From: Anagrus nilaparvatae
Lineage: Eukaryota > Arthropoda > Insecta > Hymenoptera > Mymaridae
Length of the DNA stretch: 64,000 nucleotides
Direction: 5' to 3'
NCBI GenBank assembly: GCA_022575985.1
Contig: JAKSXM010000238.1
Location: forward strand, 13,844,001-13,908,000
Each line of letters begins with the position of its first letter. The stretch's first letter is position 1. This document shows, piece after piece, positions 37,001-49,400 of the stretch. A program made the translations under genes and the position numbers. The notes beneath the pieces were generated by a model. That model was not told where the DNA came from, made no database searches, and was given only the letters and a program-made list of their open reading frames with translations.

Positions 37001-40000
37001 TTTAGTGTCTTTAAATTAATCAACATACACTGAGAACCATCGTGCCGTAAGCATAAATTCCCTTTTGCCACAAACGGAATCTCTTTTACTATAACCGGAT
37101 TTACTTTTAGGCGGAAAATATTACAACAAGTGGAAAAATTTGTCAATAAAAATAAAATGATAATATAGTCCAAGAGAGGAATCCAAAAAACACCCCAAAC
37201 CCCCCATTAATTATTAAATAGGACAATTTTTTTTTTAAATGCTCGTAATAGCGTATACTTTAAAAAACAATCGAGGTTACATGTCCAGCGATTAAGAATT
37301 TTCTGAAAATCAAGGTCAAAGGTCAACATTTTCAGTTTTTTTTAAATTTCTCTCAAACCGTTGATGATACAAAAAATTTTTTGAAATAAAAAAAAAAGCT
37401 TATAAAATTCCCCATCCAAAAAGTCCTTACACGTCTTGATCAGAAAAATAGAACCTGAAAAAATTGAGCTCAAATATTTTGCCTGAAGTGCCTGGACTAT
37501 ACATGTATATACATATACGGAAAACTCAAAATCCAGCTCCGCACGGGGAAAAAGTTGAATTTTAACAATAATATTGCTTTTTAATGAAAAAAAATGATGA
37601 AATGCAATAATTGTAACCTTCATACATGATAATCACGAGCTATTTTTTTTTTTTTTTTAAATTGTCCATTTGGGCACCCGAAAACTGAAAATCGCTGAAT
37701 TTTTTTTTTAAGTGAAAATAAATGGGTCATAAAATTAAAATTTAAAAAAAATTTTTGTTTGGCATGTTTTTAAATAAGGTTAAGAACAAATAATCGAAAA
37801 AAAAAATATATATGTCTTATACGCCCATGGGGATTTTGAGACAAAAATTTGTCCAAAAATGAAAAAAGCGCTGTTTTAAAGATTATTGACTTTCTGCATT
37901 AAATAAACAATTTAAAAAAAACATCTAACAGATCGATTCTAAACCAAAATTTAACGTTCTTTTCAATGGTTCAATTAATTTTTTATTTGGTTTGCAAATT
38001 TCCATTGTACAGGCCAATTTAGAAAAGAATTTTAATTTTTCATTTTTGGACAAATTTTTTGTCTCAAAATCCCCATGGGCGTATAAGACATATATATTTT
38101 TTTTTTCGATTATTTGTTCTTAACCTTATTTAAAAACATGCCAAACAAAAATTTTTTTTAAATTTTAATTTTATGACCCATTTATTTTCACTTAAAAAAA
38201 AAATTCAGCGATTTTCAGTTTTCGGGTGCCCAAATGGACAATTTAAAAAAAAAAAAAAAATAGCTCGTGATTATCATGTATGAAGGTTACAATTATTGCA
38301 TTTCATCATTTTTTTTCATTAAAAAGCAATATTATTGTTAAAATTCAACTTTATCCCCGCGCGGAGCTGGATTTTGAGTTTTCCGTATGTGTATATATAT
38401 GTATAGTCCAGGCGCTTCAGGCAAAATATTTGAGCTCAATTTTTTCAGGTTCTATTTTTCTGATCAAGACGTGTAAGGACTTTTTGGATGGGGAATTTCA
38501 TAAGCTTTTTTTTTTATTTCAAACAATTTTTTGTATCATCAACGGTTTCAGAGAAATTGTAAAAAAACTGAAAATGTTGACCTTTGACCTTGATTTTCCG
38601 AAAATCCTTAATCGCTGGATATGTAACCTCGACTGTTTTTTAAAGTATATGCTATTACGAGCATTTAAAAAAAAAATGTGTCCTATTTAATAATTAATGG
38701 GGGGTTTATACCTTGCTTTCTTGGACTAATACTGCTACCCCATTATTTCCGTCTTTTCCCTAATTCCAAAGATTAAACTGTATAATAAAACGCAGTAGAC
38801 AAGCTAGCACGAGCCAAAAGTTACAGTGAAATGACGAAATTATTATTTTTTTTTTAAATAATTTTTGCGACGAATTTTAAGAAGGTTTCTTAAAAGAGAT
38901 ACATATTTGATTTTTATCTATAAACAGTATTTATTGAGAAGATTTAATGAAATATTTCTCATTTACATATTTTATAAATTTTTATACCGCAACACGTAAA
39001 GTATTCAAATATCAGAGTAGAATTTTATAATAAATAGTCATTACCAGGCTCCTTGGTAATTTCAACTTAATTTTGCATTAATCCATTAAGGACAGAACTC
39101 GGGACAGAATATTGGAAAAATGATTGAATCGATGAAAGGATGAGTTTTCTGGGCTTTATGGGCCTTTTCCAAGTAAAATAAACAAAAAAAATTGTTTAAA
39201 CCTAAATTTCTTTGGTTCAGAAAAAAAAGGTCTTTAATTTGACTTTTTCGGAAAACAAAAACTATCTAAATCAAAAAACAAAATTAGTAATGCAACGTAC
39301 GTCCCTAAAGAGCTAACTACAGACTATAATATAGTCAATTTATCAAAAAAATTATTTTAAACTTCATTTGTACCACCAAGACTCGCACCAAGATATATTG
39401 AAGTAATCGAATACTATACGTGATATAGTAAAAAATTAAATTTTGTATTGATAAAAATAATATTAAAAAATAAATTTCGTTACTACAATTTTAGCGATAA
39501 GAATTTTATATTTTTTCGTATATGAAAAAATTTTTTTTTATTTATATTAAAAGTTACCAAATCGTTAAAAATTAATAGGTCATAAATGATATTGTAAAAT
39601 TTTGTATTTATTTTTTTTTCTATGACCGATTATTATAATTGATATATATATTTTTTTTTTAATTGGAGTTATTATTGATGACTTTTTATGTTTTTTTTTT
39701 TTTTAAATTTTATTTGTTTATTGATAAAAAACAGTCCATTAGGTCAAGTTAAAAAAATTTATTTATTTATTAAATTTTTATTATTCAATTATAGATAATT
39801 AAGGGAAAAAAATAAATGTATCAAATTGCAGTTATTATCAATGAGTGAGAATATGAATTTATAATTTTATTAATTAATGTTAATTAATTTAATTTTAAGT
39901 AAACTAAAAAAATATATTTCTGGTTACTGCATAACCAGCAAAATTATTAGACCAAATTTCCATAAATTAATTGGAAAAAATGAGTTTTTAAATTATTTCT

Positions 40001-40384
40001 AACAAATTGGACATAATTCAGGTTTGTTGGTTCATGACTGGAATTTCAGGCAAGATCGAAAAAATTAAACATTTTTAATAAATTATTTTAATGATATATA
40101 ATATAAAAAAATGTGTTTTTTTACTACAGATTTTTGTTACCAGATTTCCGTTTACAAATTAGTACTATTGTACCAAAAGATACCAAAATTTTGGTTGTAG
40201 CAGAGAGAAATTATTTTTTTTTCTTTTGTATGGTTGCAAGGGACATAAAACTTAAAAACAAGTTTAAAAAAATTAAATGCACCCTCAAAAGCACACCAAG
40301 ATAGGGCGAGATTAAGTAGCCCCCAAAAGTGAGGGGATAGGGGACTAATTCACAAATAAAATAGAATATTTTCAAAAAATTAGT

Positions 40385-40420
<36 letters not shown>

Positions 40421-43400
40421 GTAATTTTTTGAAAAAAATCGTAAATTTACTAAATTTAGTATATTGACTAAAAATTATATTACACTGTAAAAAGTAACTT
40501 TCTCAGAATTACAAAAAAAATAGAATTTTTTCGAAAAATTAGTAGATTTTCAAAAAATTTTATTAATATTCGATAAAAATCGTAAATTTACTAAATTTAG
40601 AATATTATCGAAAAAATCGAAAATTGTCGATTTTTTTTTGTGAATTTACGAAAAAAGTTGTAAATTCACAACTATTTTTTGAAAATTTTTGAAAAAAAAT
40701 GGTAAATTATCAATTTTTCTTGCGAATTCATAAAAAAAATCGAGAATACTTGAATTTTTTGTTAATATACTAAATTTAGTAAATACACGATTTTTTTCGA
40801 ATAATTACAAATTTTTTCGAAAATTTACTAATTTTTCGACAAATGTTCTAATTTTTTTGTTAATATAAGAAAGTTACTTTTTACAGTGTATGTGGTCCAA
40901 GTCATATGATGAAAATTAGAAATGTATCCTAAAATTTAAATACTCTGCTTGGAATTTTCAGCCAAGCAACCAAACATCGATTCCAAAAGATTTTGGTCAA
41001 GTTATTAGGGACTGATAAAATAAGTTTCCCATATCAAGTAACCCAAAGTTAGTCTTTAATTTATTATATTCTGGCTCAAAGAAGTTTCAAAACAGTTAAA
41101 TACCGAAATAAATTCAATTTTTCCACAAGTAAAAGTTCCGAAAAACCAGAGGAAATTAGTTGTGCCTAAATTTTCAATTCTCCCAAAATCGATGTATGTA
41201 TATGACAAATTGTACTATTTTTTAATTTTGAATAAATTTTGTTTTTTAGGTCCAAAAATCTTAAAAACAATTACAAACTGATGGGAATTGCATTCTTGAA
41301 TTTTATACACGAAATATTTAATGTAATGACTGTTTAAAACAAAGTAAATAAAAAAAAATTGTATTACATGAAAAAGAGGGTAGGAAAAATCGATTTTGTT
41401 GGATTATCGAATTACTTAAATATTTTATTATCCCATCAAACACTTTATTTTACAATAAGCAAATAAGTTGTACTTTTATTTATTCGATTGTCAGTTTTTT
41501 AATACATGCAAATATAAAATTAATAAATAATTTCATATTAATTTATAAAAACAATTAAATTCAAATTAAAAGAGCATGTAAAAACAAATTAGTAGATAAT
41601 ATTAAATAGTTTTTTTAAATTATCTATAAAAATGTTATGACACAGTAGGTCAAGTACAAAAACTGTAATTTTTTTTTTATAAAAATGCATTTTTATTTTC
41701 TATTATCAACGTGTCACGTTCACCATAAATTTTATATTTTTATCATTTATTCAAATTTAATATTTGTTAATAAATTTTTTAACTGTTAAATTGTAAAAAG
41801 TAAATGACAATTAAATGACAAGTAAACACAGCATAAACAAAATAAACCAATAGGAATTTTTTTAGACCAATTATTTTTAATTTATTGGCCTCGATTTTTT
41901 GTTTACTGTTTAAATAAGTAAACCATATTGTCTGATATAATTAAGATACCACTTTTAATTATTGAAAAAAAAAAACATAAACTAGTTATTACGAAAAAAA
42001 TGACAAGCTACGTGTAAACTTTGATGAAAAAAAAATGTAATTAAGGTATAGTACCAATTTTTAACAGGTTGGTAAGGTAGAAAAGTTACCGACATTAATT
42101 TTTTTGAAATAATTGATTTTGTTGTAAATATAAAAGTTTGAATTTTATTTCATTCACACCGTAATTAAATTTTGCGTCAATTAAAAAAAAAAAAGAAATT
42201 AGCTCCAAATTTACTAGGAAAAAAGTTGGATTTTCTAGATTTGCTTGAAAATTGCAAATTGCTAATCAAATCGGAAAATCCAACTTTTTTCCAAGAAAAT
42301 TTTGAGCTATTTACTAATTTCTTTTTTTAATCGATGCAGAATTTGGTTGCGGAGTGGATGAAATAAAATTTAAATTTTTATATGAACAAAAAAATTAACT
42401 ATTTCAAAAAAACTAATGCCGGTAACTGTTCTACCTTACCGGCCTCTTAAATGCATCTAAAAATTTTAAGTGTAAGACCATTAAAACAATTAAAAAGGTT
42501 TCACCAATTTTACGATTAAATTAATTAAAGATTTTTTGCCTAAAAAAGGCCAAATTTTGGTTCTCCAGTTTGGTGTTCGAGGCACTTATATCAAATTTTT
42601 AAAATTCAAAATGGCAGACTCTTAACCTCAAAATAGCTTAAAACAAGTAATTCAAGTTATCTTAAGCATTTAAACCATTAATAATATTTTTATACAAAAT
42701 ATATGAATATACTTTTTAATATATTTATACTGAAAGTAAGCAATAAATAAATTAATGCAATAAGTCAGAGCAATAATTTGAATTAGCATTTTGATATTAG
42801 CTAATATCTATAGGGATAATCCACCATTTTGGTTTTAATAAATCTGCACTTAGCATCGTAGTTCGCAATCCCGAAAACTTGAAATCAAAAATTGTAGAAA
42901 GGAACCAAAAGTTGTGCTCCATATTTGCAATATTTTTAAAAAATTTATATTTTTTTCGGGTGGTAAATTGTCAAATATTCAAAATTGTATGCATCAGAAA
43001 ATGGATGAAACCTTTAAAATAATTTTCGGCAGTTAACCCATTTTTCTTCATTTAAAATTTTTGGATGCAGATAAATTTCTGAAATTACAGGCTAATTTGT
43101 TAAAATTTTTAATATTTAATATTTTAATTAAAATAGTTAATATTTTAATTAAAAATTTTATTTATGAATAAATTACTGAATTTTTTTTTCTTCATAAGTC
43201 TACAAATATATTAAAAAAAAAGTTAAACAAATTCAATCGTAAAATTCTTATTGATGATTAAATAATTAACTGTAATAAATATTTTTCTGATTTAATTGAT
43301 AAAATTTACTTCTTATAATGTAGGTAACCTTGCTTTATTATAAATTCAATAAATTTTAATCATCAATACGAATTAAGTTTTTTTTTTAAATTCAAATTTT

Positions 43401-46400
43401 AACTTTTTTTTAGTTATAAAATCTAAATTACATAAAAATAAACACCATTTGTAAAAATAACCAAAACCAAAAATAGAAACTAAATTAAATAAACACGTTT
43501 TCAAAAGAATAAAAAAATTCTAGTTATAATATCACTGCAATAATTTAATAGCATCATTTTTTTAAAAAGGCAATAAAATAAAAAATAAATCAAAAATACG
43601 TAAATAATTTAAAAATTTTCGCATTACGTGTGCGTGTGCCGCGACTAATTCTTCCTTGACTCTCTATACAATCCGAGCAAATATTTTTTTTCACAAATTT
43701 CATGATTTATAGCAATCTCATTAATAATTATTTTCAATTATTTTTGGCTTCTTAGGATCCAAAATTAATCGGTTGAGAGCACTCAGGATACTGAAACGCT
43801 GATTTATTGAAAAATAAATATTTAACTTTCATTCTCACATATGTTTCTTTCCTTCTTAATAATTTAATTAATTAAATAAGTATTCAATCTAAAAAATTCT
43901 AGTTAAGTCTAAAATTTTTTAATTCCCGGATTTGATAAAAAGTTTTTTTCTGCAAAGCTAAAATTTTAATTGATTTATCGTTAATGAAGAATATTCTACG
44001 ATAAATTACATTTTTTGCAAGGTCCGATTTGAAAAACAGAAAAAATTTACAATTAAAATTCTAAGCTAAGACCTAGATCTGACTTTTTAGTTTCATAACT
44101 TCTAGAGGATTTGACATTAAATTATCAAAATAATATTAATAATTTGTGCTTATAAAAATTTAGAAAATTAATTTTTAAAATTTTAGAAATGAAAAAAATT
44201 TAATCAACTTACCCATATTGTCCTGGTAAAACTGTGGGGTATCCAGCCCGAATACCAGTGGTAAATGGAAATGCTGCAATAAAATTAAAAAAAAATTATT
44301 TCAAATGTTTTAATTCTGAAAATTTTTCTTTAATTTTAATTTTCTTAACATACAATCAGATTATCTTTCATACTTTTCTAAATATATCATTTTTTTTTAT
44401 TCACAAACATTTTTTTGTGCTTTGAATTTGAGACATTTATATTTTTTTGATAAAAATTATGATAACATCTTAAGAACGTTTAAAAATTCTCTGCTTTATC
44501 AACATAATTCAATTAAATCTTAGAAAAATATAGTTCCAACCCAGTGGATCATATGTATTTTTGTCACTAAAAACGACTTTGAAGGTTTATCCATTTACCG
44601 ATGGCCATAGTTTTCAATGAGTAATTAACAATTTTTTGAAAAAGATTGCTAATTAAACCAAATTTTGATTAACTTCTTAAGTTTTCGGGTCGCTGATGAC
44701 GATTCTGCAATTACACTTTTTAAATGCAAAATGGAGGACTCTAAATCCCGCATTTATACGATTTTAACCTAAAAATCAGTCATTTAAATAAATATTTCAA
44801 GTATTTTAAAGACGAATGACAGATTATAAAACGAAATTTTGCGACTTGATCAAATAAAGCCATGAATAAAGCTTGCAAATGTAAGTGAAAATGTTTGAAA
44901 TAGCTTAAATTACCGATTTTGAGGTTAAAAACTTAGAAATGTGGAATTTAGAATCCGCCATTTTGAATTTAAAAAATCTGATTTTAAAATTGCCATCATC
45001 GACCCCAGAAATCCATAAGGTGTACCAAAATTTGGTTGAATAAATAATATTTATCAAAAAATAGTCTTTTTTGGTTATTTTTGGAGATATAGCGTTAATT
45101 TCACAGAACTGGCTATTGGAAAATGGATAAATTTTTAAGAATCGTTTTAGGGGATCAAAAATATGAATGATCCACTGGGATGAATCCAAATTACTCCTCA
45201 TAAAATTTTTGGATGCATTTAACATTGCTAGCGCCTTGACTGAAATGTATTTTAGTACTCCAAATTCTCAAGGCACCAGCAATATTAGATACGTCAAAAT
45301 ATTTTGAAGGAAGTAACATGGATTCAATTCAACCCAGTAAACCATACGTATTTTTGGTCACTAAAAATGATTCTGAAAGTTTCATCCATTTCCCGATGGC
45401 CAGTTTTGAGAATATCTCTCAAAATAAACAAATAATACTCAAAACTGGCGAAAAAAATTGATGAAACCATCAAAATTGTTTTTAGAGATCAAAAATACGT
45501 ATGATCTACTGAGTTAGGTCCATATTACTCCATTTAAAATGTTTAGATGCATTTAATATCGCTGGTTCCTTGACTATGGCACTGAGGTTTGTAAAATTAT
45601 AAAGTTAAATATATTTGGTTAAATACAAGCTGATATTCATTTTTCAGCAAAAAAATGTTTTTCTTAATTACATTATTTTTAGTTCAAAACTATTACAATT
45701 CAAATTATTGGATTCTGCAAATAAACTATTGTTTTTATACGTTTCAAAGTGAAAATTTTAAATTGTAATAAAAAATAATAACAATCTCCTCAAAAATTCA
45801 ACTTATGACAGATTTAATTTTGTGGATTTAAACCCTGTGTAAAATGAGTAAATTAACTGAAATTCTAATTAGCCATAAAAAGCAAATGCGTATAACGGAT
45901 GCCCTTCATAAAATTCGCACGGTAGAGGATACAAGTAAAAATTACTAGGAATCACTCTAAGGTATCTTAATCGATTGGTTTTCATTTCATATTGGAGAGC
46001 TATAATTAAACAAGAGACAAAATATTGGTTCTGATTTTACATGCAGTTGCAAGTGCAGACAGCATGCAAAAGTTGAACGTCAATTTTTTTCCTATGATTA
46101 AAAAGATACTTTTACATATAACGATATAACGGGCAAAAAAGCCGTCTCCCTAGGGTAGGAAATAGCCTTTTTTTGCCCTAGATATGTAAAAAACAATTAC
46201 AATCACATTTCTAATATGCTGCAATGCTTTAAAAATAAAAAATTCAATTTATTTTTTGCTCATTTTTGTTACTGTAGGTAAATTGAAAAAATAAATTGAC
46301 ATACGTCTTAATTTCTGAAGAACTTAAATTATTTTATGTTTTTAGGTTATAAATATATTTTGTGATCTTAAAATTACAAAAAGCAGTCAATCTTTTTGAC

Positions 46401-49400
46401 GAGACAAAAAAACAAAAATTACAAAATACATAGACAGAATATGAGAGTGATTGTAATTTTAGACTAAGGGCATTATTTTCATAGACAAAATTTAGTTATT
46501 TTGGCTTGAGGCCATAAGTTGCTATAAAATAATCAAGATTCACTAAACAGCAATAAGATTTTAGATGTTTTTTTTTCGTATCGTAAAAAAATTTTTTTAA
46601 GACAACCAAAATTAAATGCATGTTTTAAAAGATATAAATAATATGGAGACAGTTATCCGGTCTCATATATTTTACTGTTTTTCTTTGTTAATGTAAAATT
46701 ATTCGTAGAGCAGAGAAGATTTATACTTTCTTTGAAAAATCTTTAAATTTTTATGTTTATTTATAGAAATTTTTCTTTGGCTATTATTTTTATGGAGTCT
46801 GTAGTCATAATTTTCTCTGAAAACCATTTTTTTAAATTAATCAAATTTCATTAGTTTTTTTTTCTATTTAAATACCATATAAAAATATTAATTTATATTT
46901 AAAAATTTTATCGAACACATTTAGAAAATAATTATGTCTTGTCAGCGGCCTTTAAAATTCTTTCTGTATTGACAAAAAAAAAACTACAGGAAAATGACAA
47001 AATCAGCGCTGACGTACAAAAATGGCGACTTCAAGCGGTGTTTTAAGTATAGGAAAAACTAGTTCTTTAACAAACCGCCTGCAGCGTTTGGATATTTTTT
47101 TTTGCCAATAAAAGGTAGCTCCTATTGTTGATTCTTACCAACGATAGTTCCATACAAAATCCACTTTTAATTTTTAGATTTACACATTTTTCTGCACAAT
47201 CCTTAGCTGATTCTACAAACGCTATAAATGGGGTCACCGCCGCAAACGCAGCCTAACACGATTTTGGGTCTCTGCGCATTACAATACAGCTACGCTTGTG
47301 ATTACGCCCTTCTTTTGCGGTGTTTGTAGAATCCCCATCTACAAAAGCCGCAAAAGGGGGGCGCAACCGCATGCGTAAATGCGCAAAGACCGAAAATGGT
47401 TTTTGCGCATTGCGCCCCCCTTTTGCGCAATGTATAAGGGGGTCGCAACCACAAGCGTAGCCGCAACGAAATGAGCAGAAACCGCGAATCATGTTGTGCA
47501 CATTGCATTTTACGGCATTTGTAGATGCAACGTTATAGTAAGTGATTATAGAATGTGCAGAATCCAATAGAATATAATTCGGTTTTTCTTGTTCTTTGAC
47601 ATTAAATATTTACAACTGTGCTTTTTTGTTAGAAAAAAGTATTTTCTAAATTTATACACCTTAATTGTAACATATCTTAGAATGTATTATATCTTCTGTA
47701 ATAAGTGAATCTACATAAAAGCAAGCCCAACGCAATGCGCAGATGATGCTTTTCATTTACTGCGCAAATGCGAAGCATACGAAATCGCCTTCTATGCATT
47801 CCGTTGCGGCTTACATTGTTCAATTCTGCGTTTATGTAGATCCAACTTTAGGCACTTTCTACAATTGAGCGAATGACGTCTGCGATTGAACGTTACGTTG
47901 CGCAGAAGTCAATTCCTCATATCAAAAAACTTACTGCGCATCAATCGCTCAATTGTAGAATGTCTCTTAAAAGCTGGTCCTATAAACGCCGCAAATGAGC
48001 ATCACAACCGCAACGTAATGCGCACAACACGATTTCGGGCCTCTGTAAATTGCGTTGCAGCTGCGTTTGCAACCCCCACTTACGACGTTTGTAGAATCAG
48101 CCTTAATAAAAACATTTATATTCTATAAAATATCCTATAAATAATAATAAATCTAATATTGTTTAATTGAAGCGTTGCATTATACCTTTATTATATATTA
48201 GTGTATATACATTATCAATGCATACACGAATATAAAATAATTCCTTTACTCAAAGCACTAAGCAAAAAACTCCACTTCTAAACACACGCATACAAACACT
48301 CAACAATAACTCACTTTTTATGAATAAAAATCAAAAAATTATTATTTTAGCGAAAAATTGTTGTAGCAAATATTACATGAAATTAATTTTTTGATTTTTA
48401 TCAGCTATATTTATATTTATAATTATATAATTAATACATATTATCTCTTCTGTGTAGGTCATGCAAAAGCTTTCGAGCTAAAAAAAAAACAATTGTAAAC
48501 TCCAACACAGGGAAAGATATTAGATTACTATATAGATAGAGCTAATAAAAATTTTCGTAATCCTTTTTTTGTGCTTGAAGAGCGAAATCCAAAAATTAAA
48601 CAAAAAGTAACTACGAAAAAATTTATGAAGCATGTAGTAAGAGACGAATTTTTCGGTTTGTTTTTTTTAATACTTACTGGTTTGTAGATTTCCTCGTGGT
48701 TTAGCACCGAGTATCGCCAGATTGACGTTGGCTTTACGGCCGTCGATTATAGGGTTAGGATCCTTGCAGGCGCGTTCTGCAGCCGGCCTGTCTCCCATGA
48801 TTACCTGAATTACACGCAGAGAAATTTCGCATTCATTAACTAACACGCGAATAACCCAATTCAATATTACTCATTATGTATTTAAAATTAAATTAAAATA
48901 AAAAAAAAAATTAAAGAAATTTTCGCGATAATTGCTATCTATACCGTTGATTTAAAATTTTTATTGAATTTTGTGAAAATCATTAAAATTATATTTATAA
49001 AAAAAATTAAACAATAAAACAAAAGCTATAAGTAATTGAAGTAAAAGAATTTTGAAAATATTGAATAAAATTTTATAAATTTTTTTGTACATAAAATATG
49101 CGTTTAACATCTAATCACAAATAAAAAACAAATATTGCTGTGGTCTAATTAACATTAACGAGTTCGCATTTTGAAAAGACAATATTTTGAATGATATTTT
49201 GATGGTTTCAATTTAACATATAAATAGTCAAATAAATCAAAAATGTATTTAATTAAGTTGCCAATAAACATGTGTCTTATTACCTTATTTAGACGTCACG
49301 ATACACTTTATGCAGCCATTAGTGATAATTATTTCTCACAATGAATTTATTTGCGCTATCAAAACATGCAATGAAAGTGAAAAAAGCTTAAGGGAATTGG

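Noticed and set aside
36883..37173. 96-codon minus-strand ORF
   Set aside because: It spans the terminus of the foldback element and has no recognisable domain. It is reported only as a possible captured fragment.
37342..38690. Two similar ORFs (93 and 136 codons) on opposite strands
   Set aside because: They are the two arms of one foldback element and have no protein family features; the similarity is a result of the inverted repeat.
47253..47567. Cys/Arg-rich ORFs on the minus strand
   Set aside because: They arise from the CGCA-rich inverted repeats and cross element boundaries.
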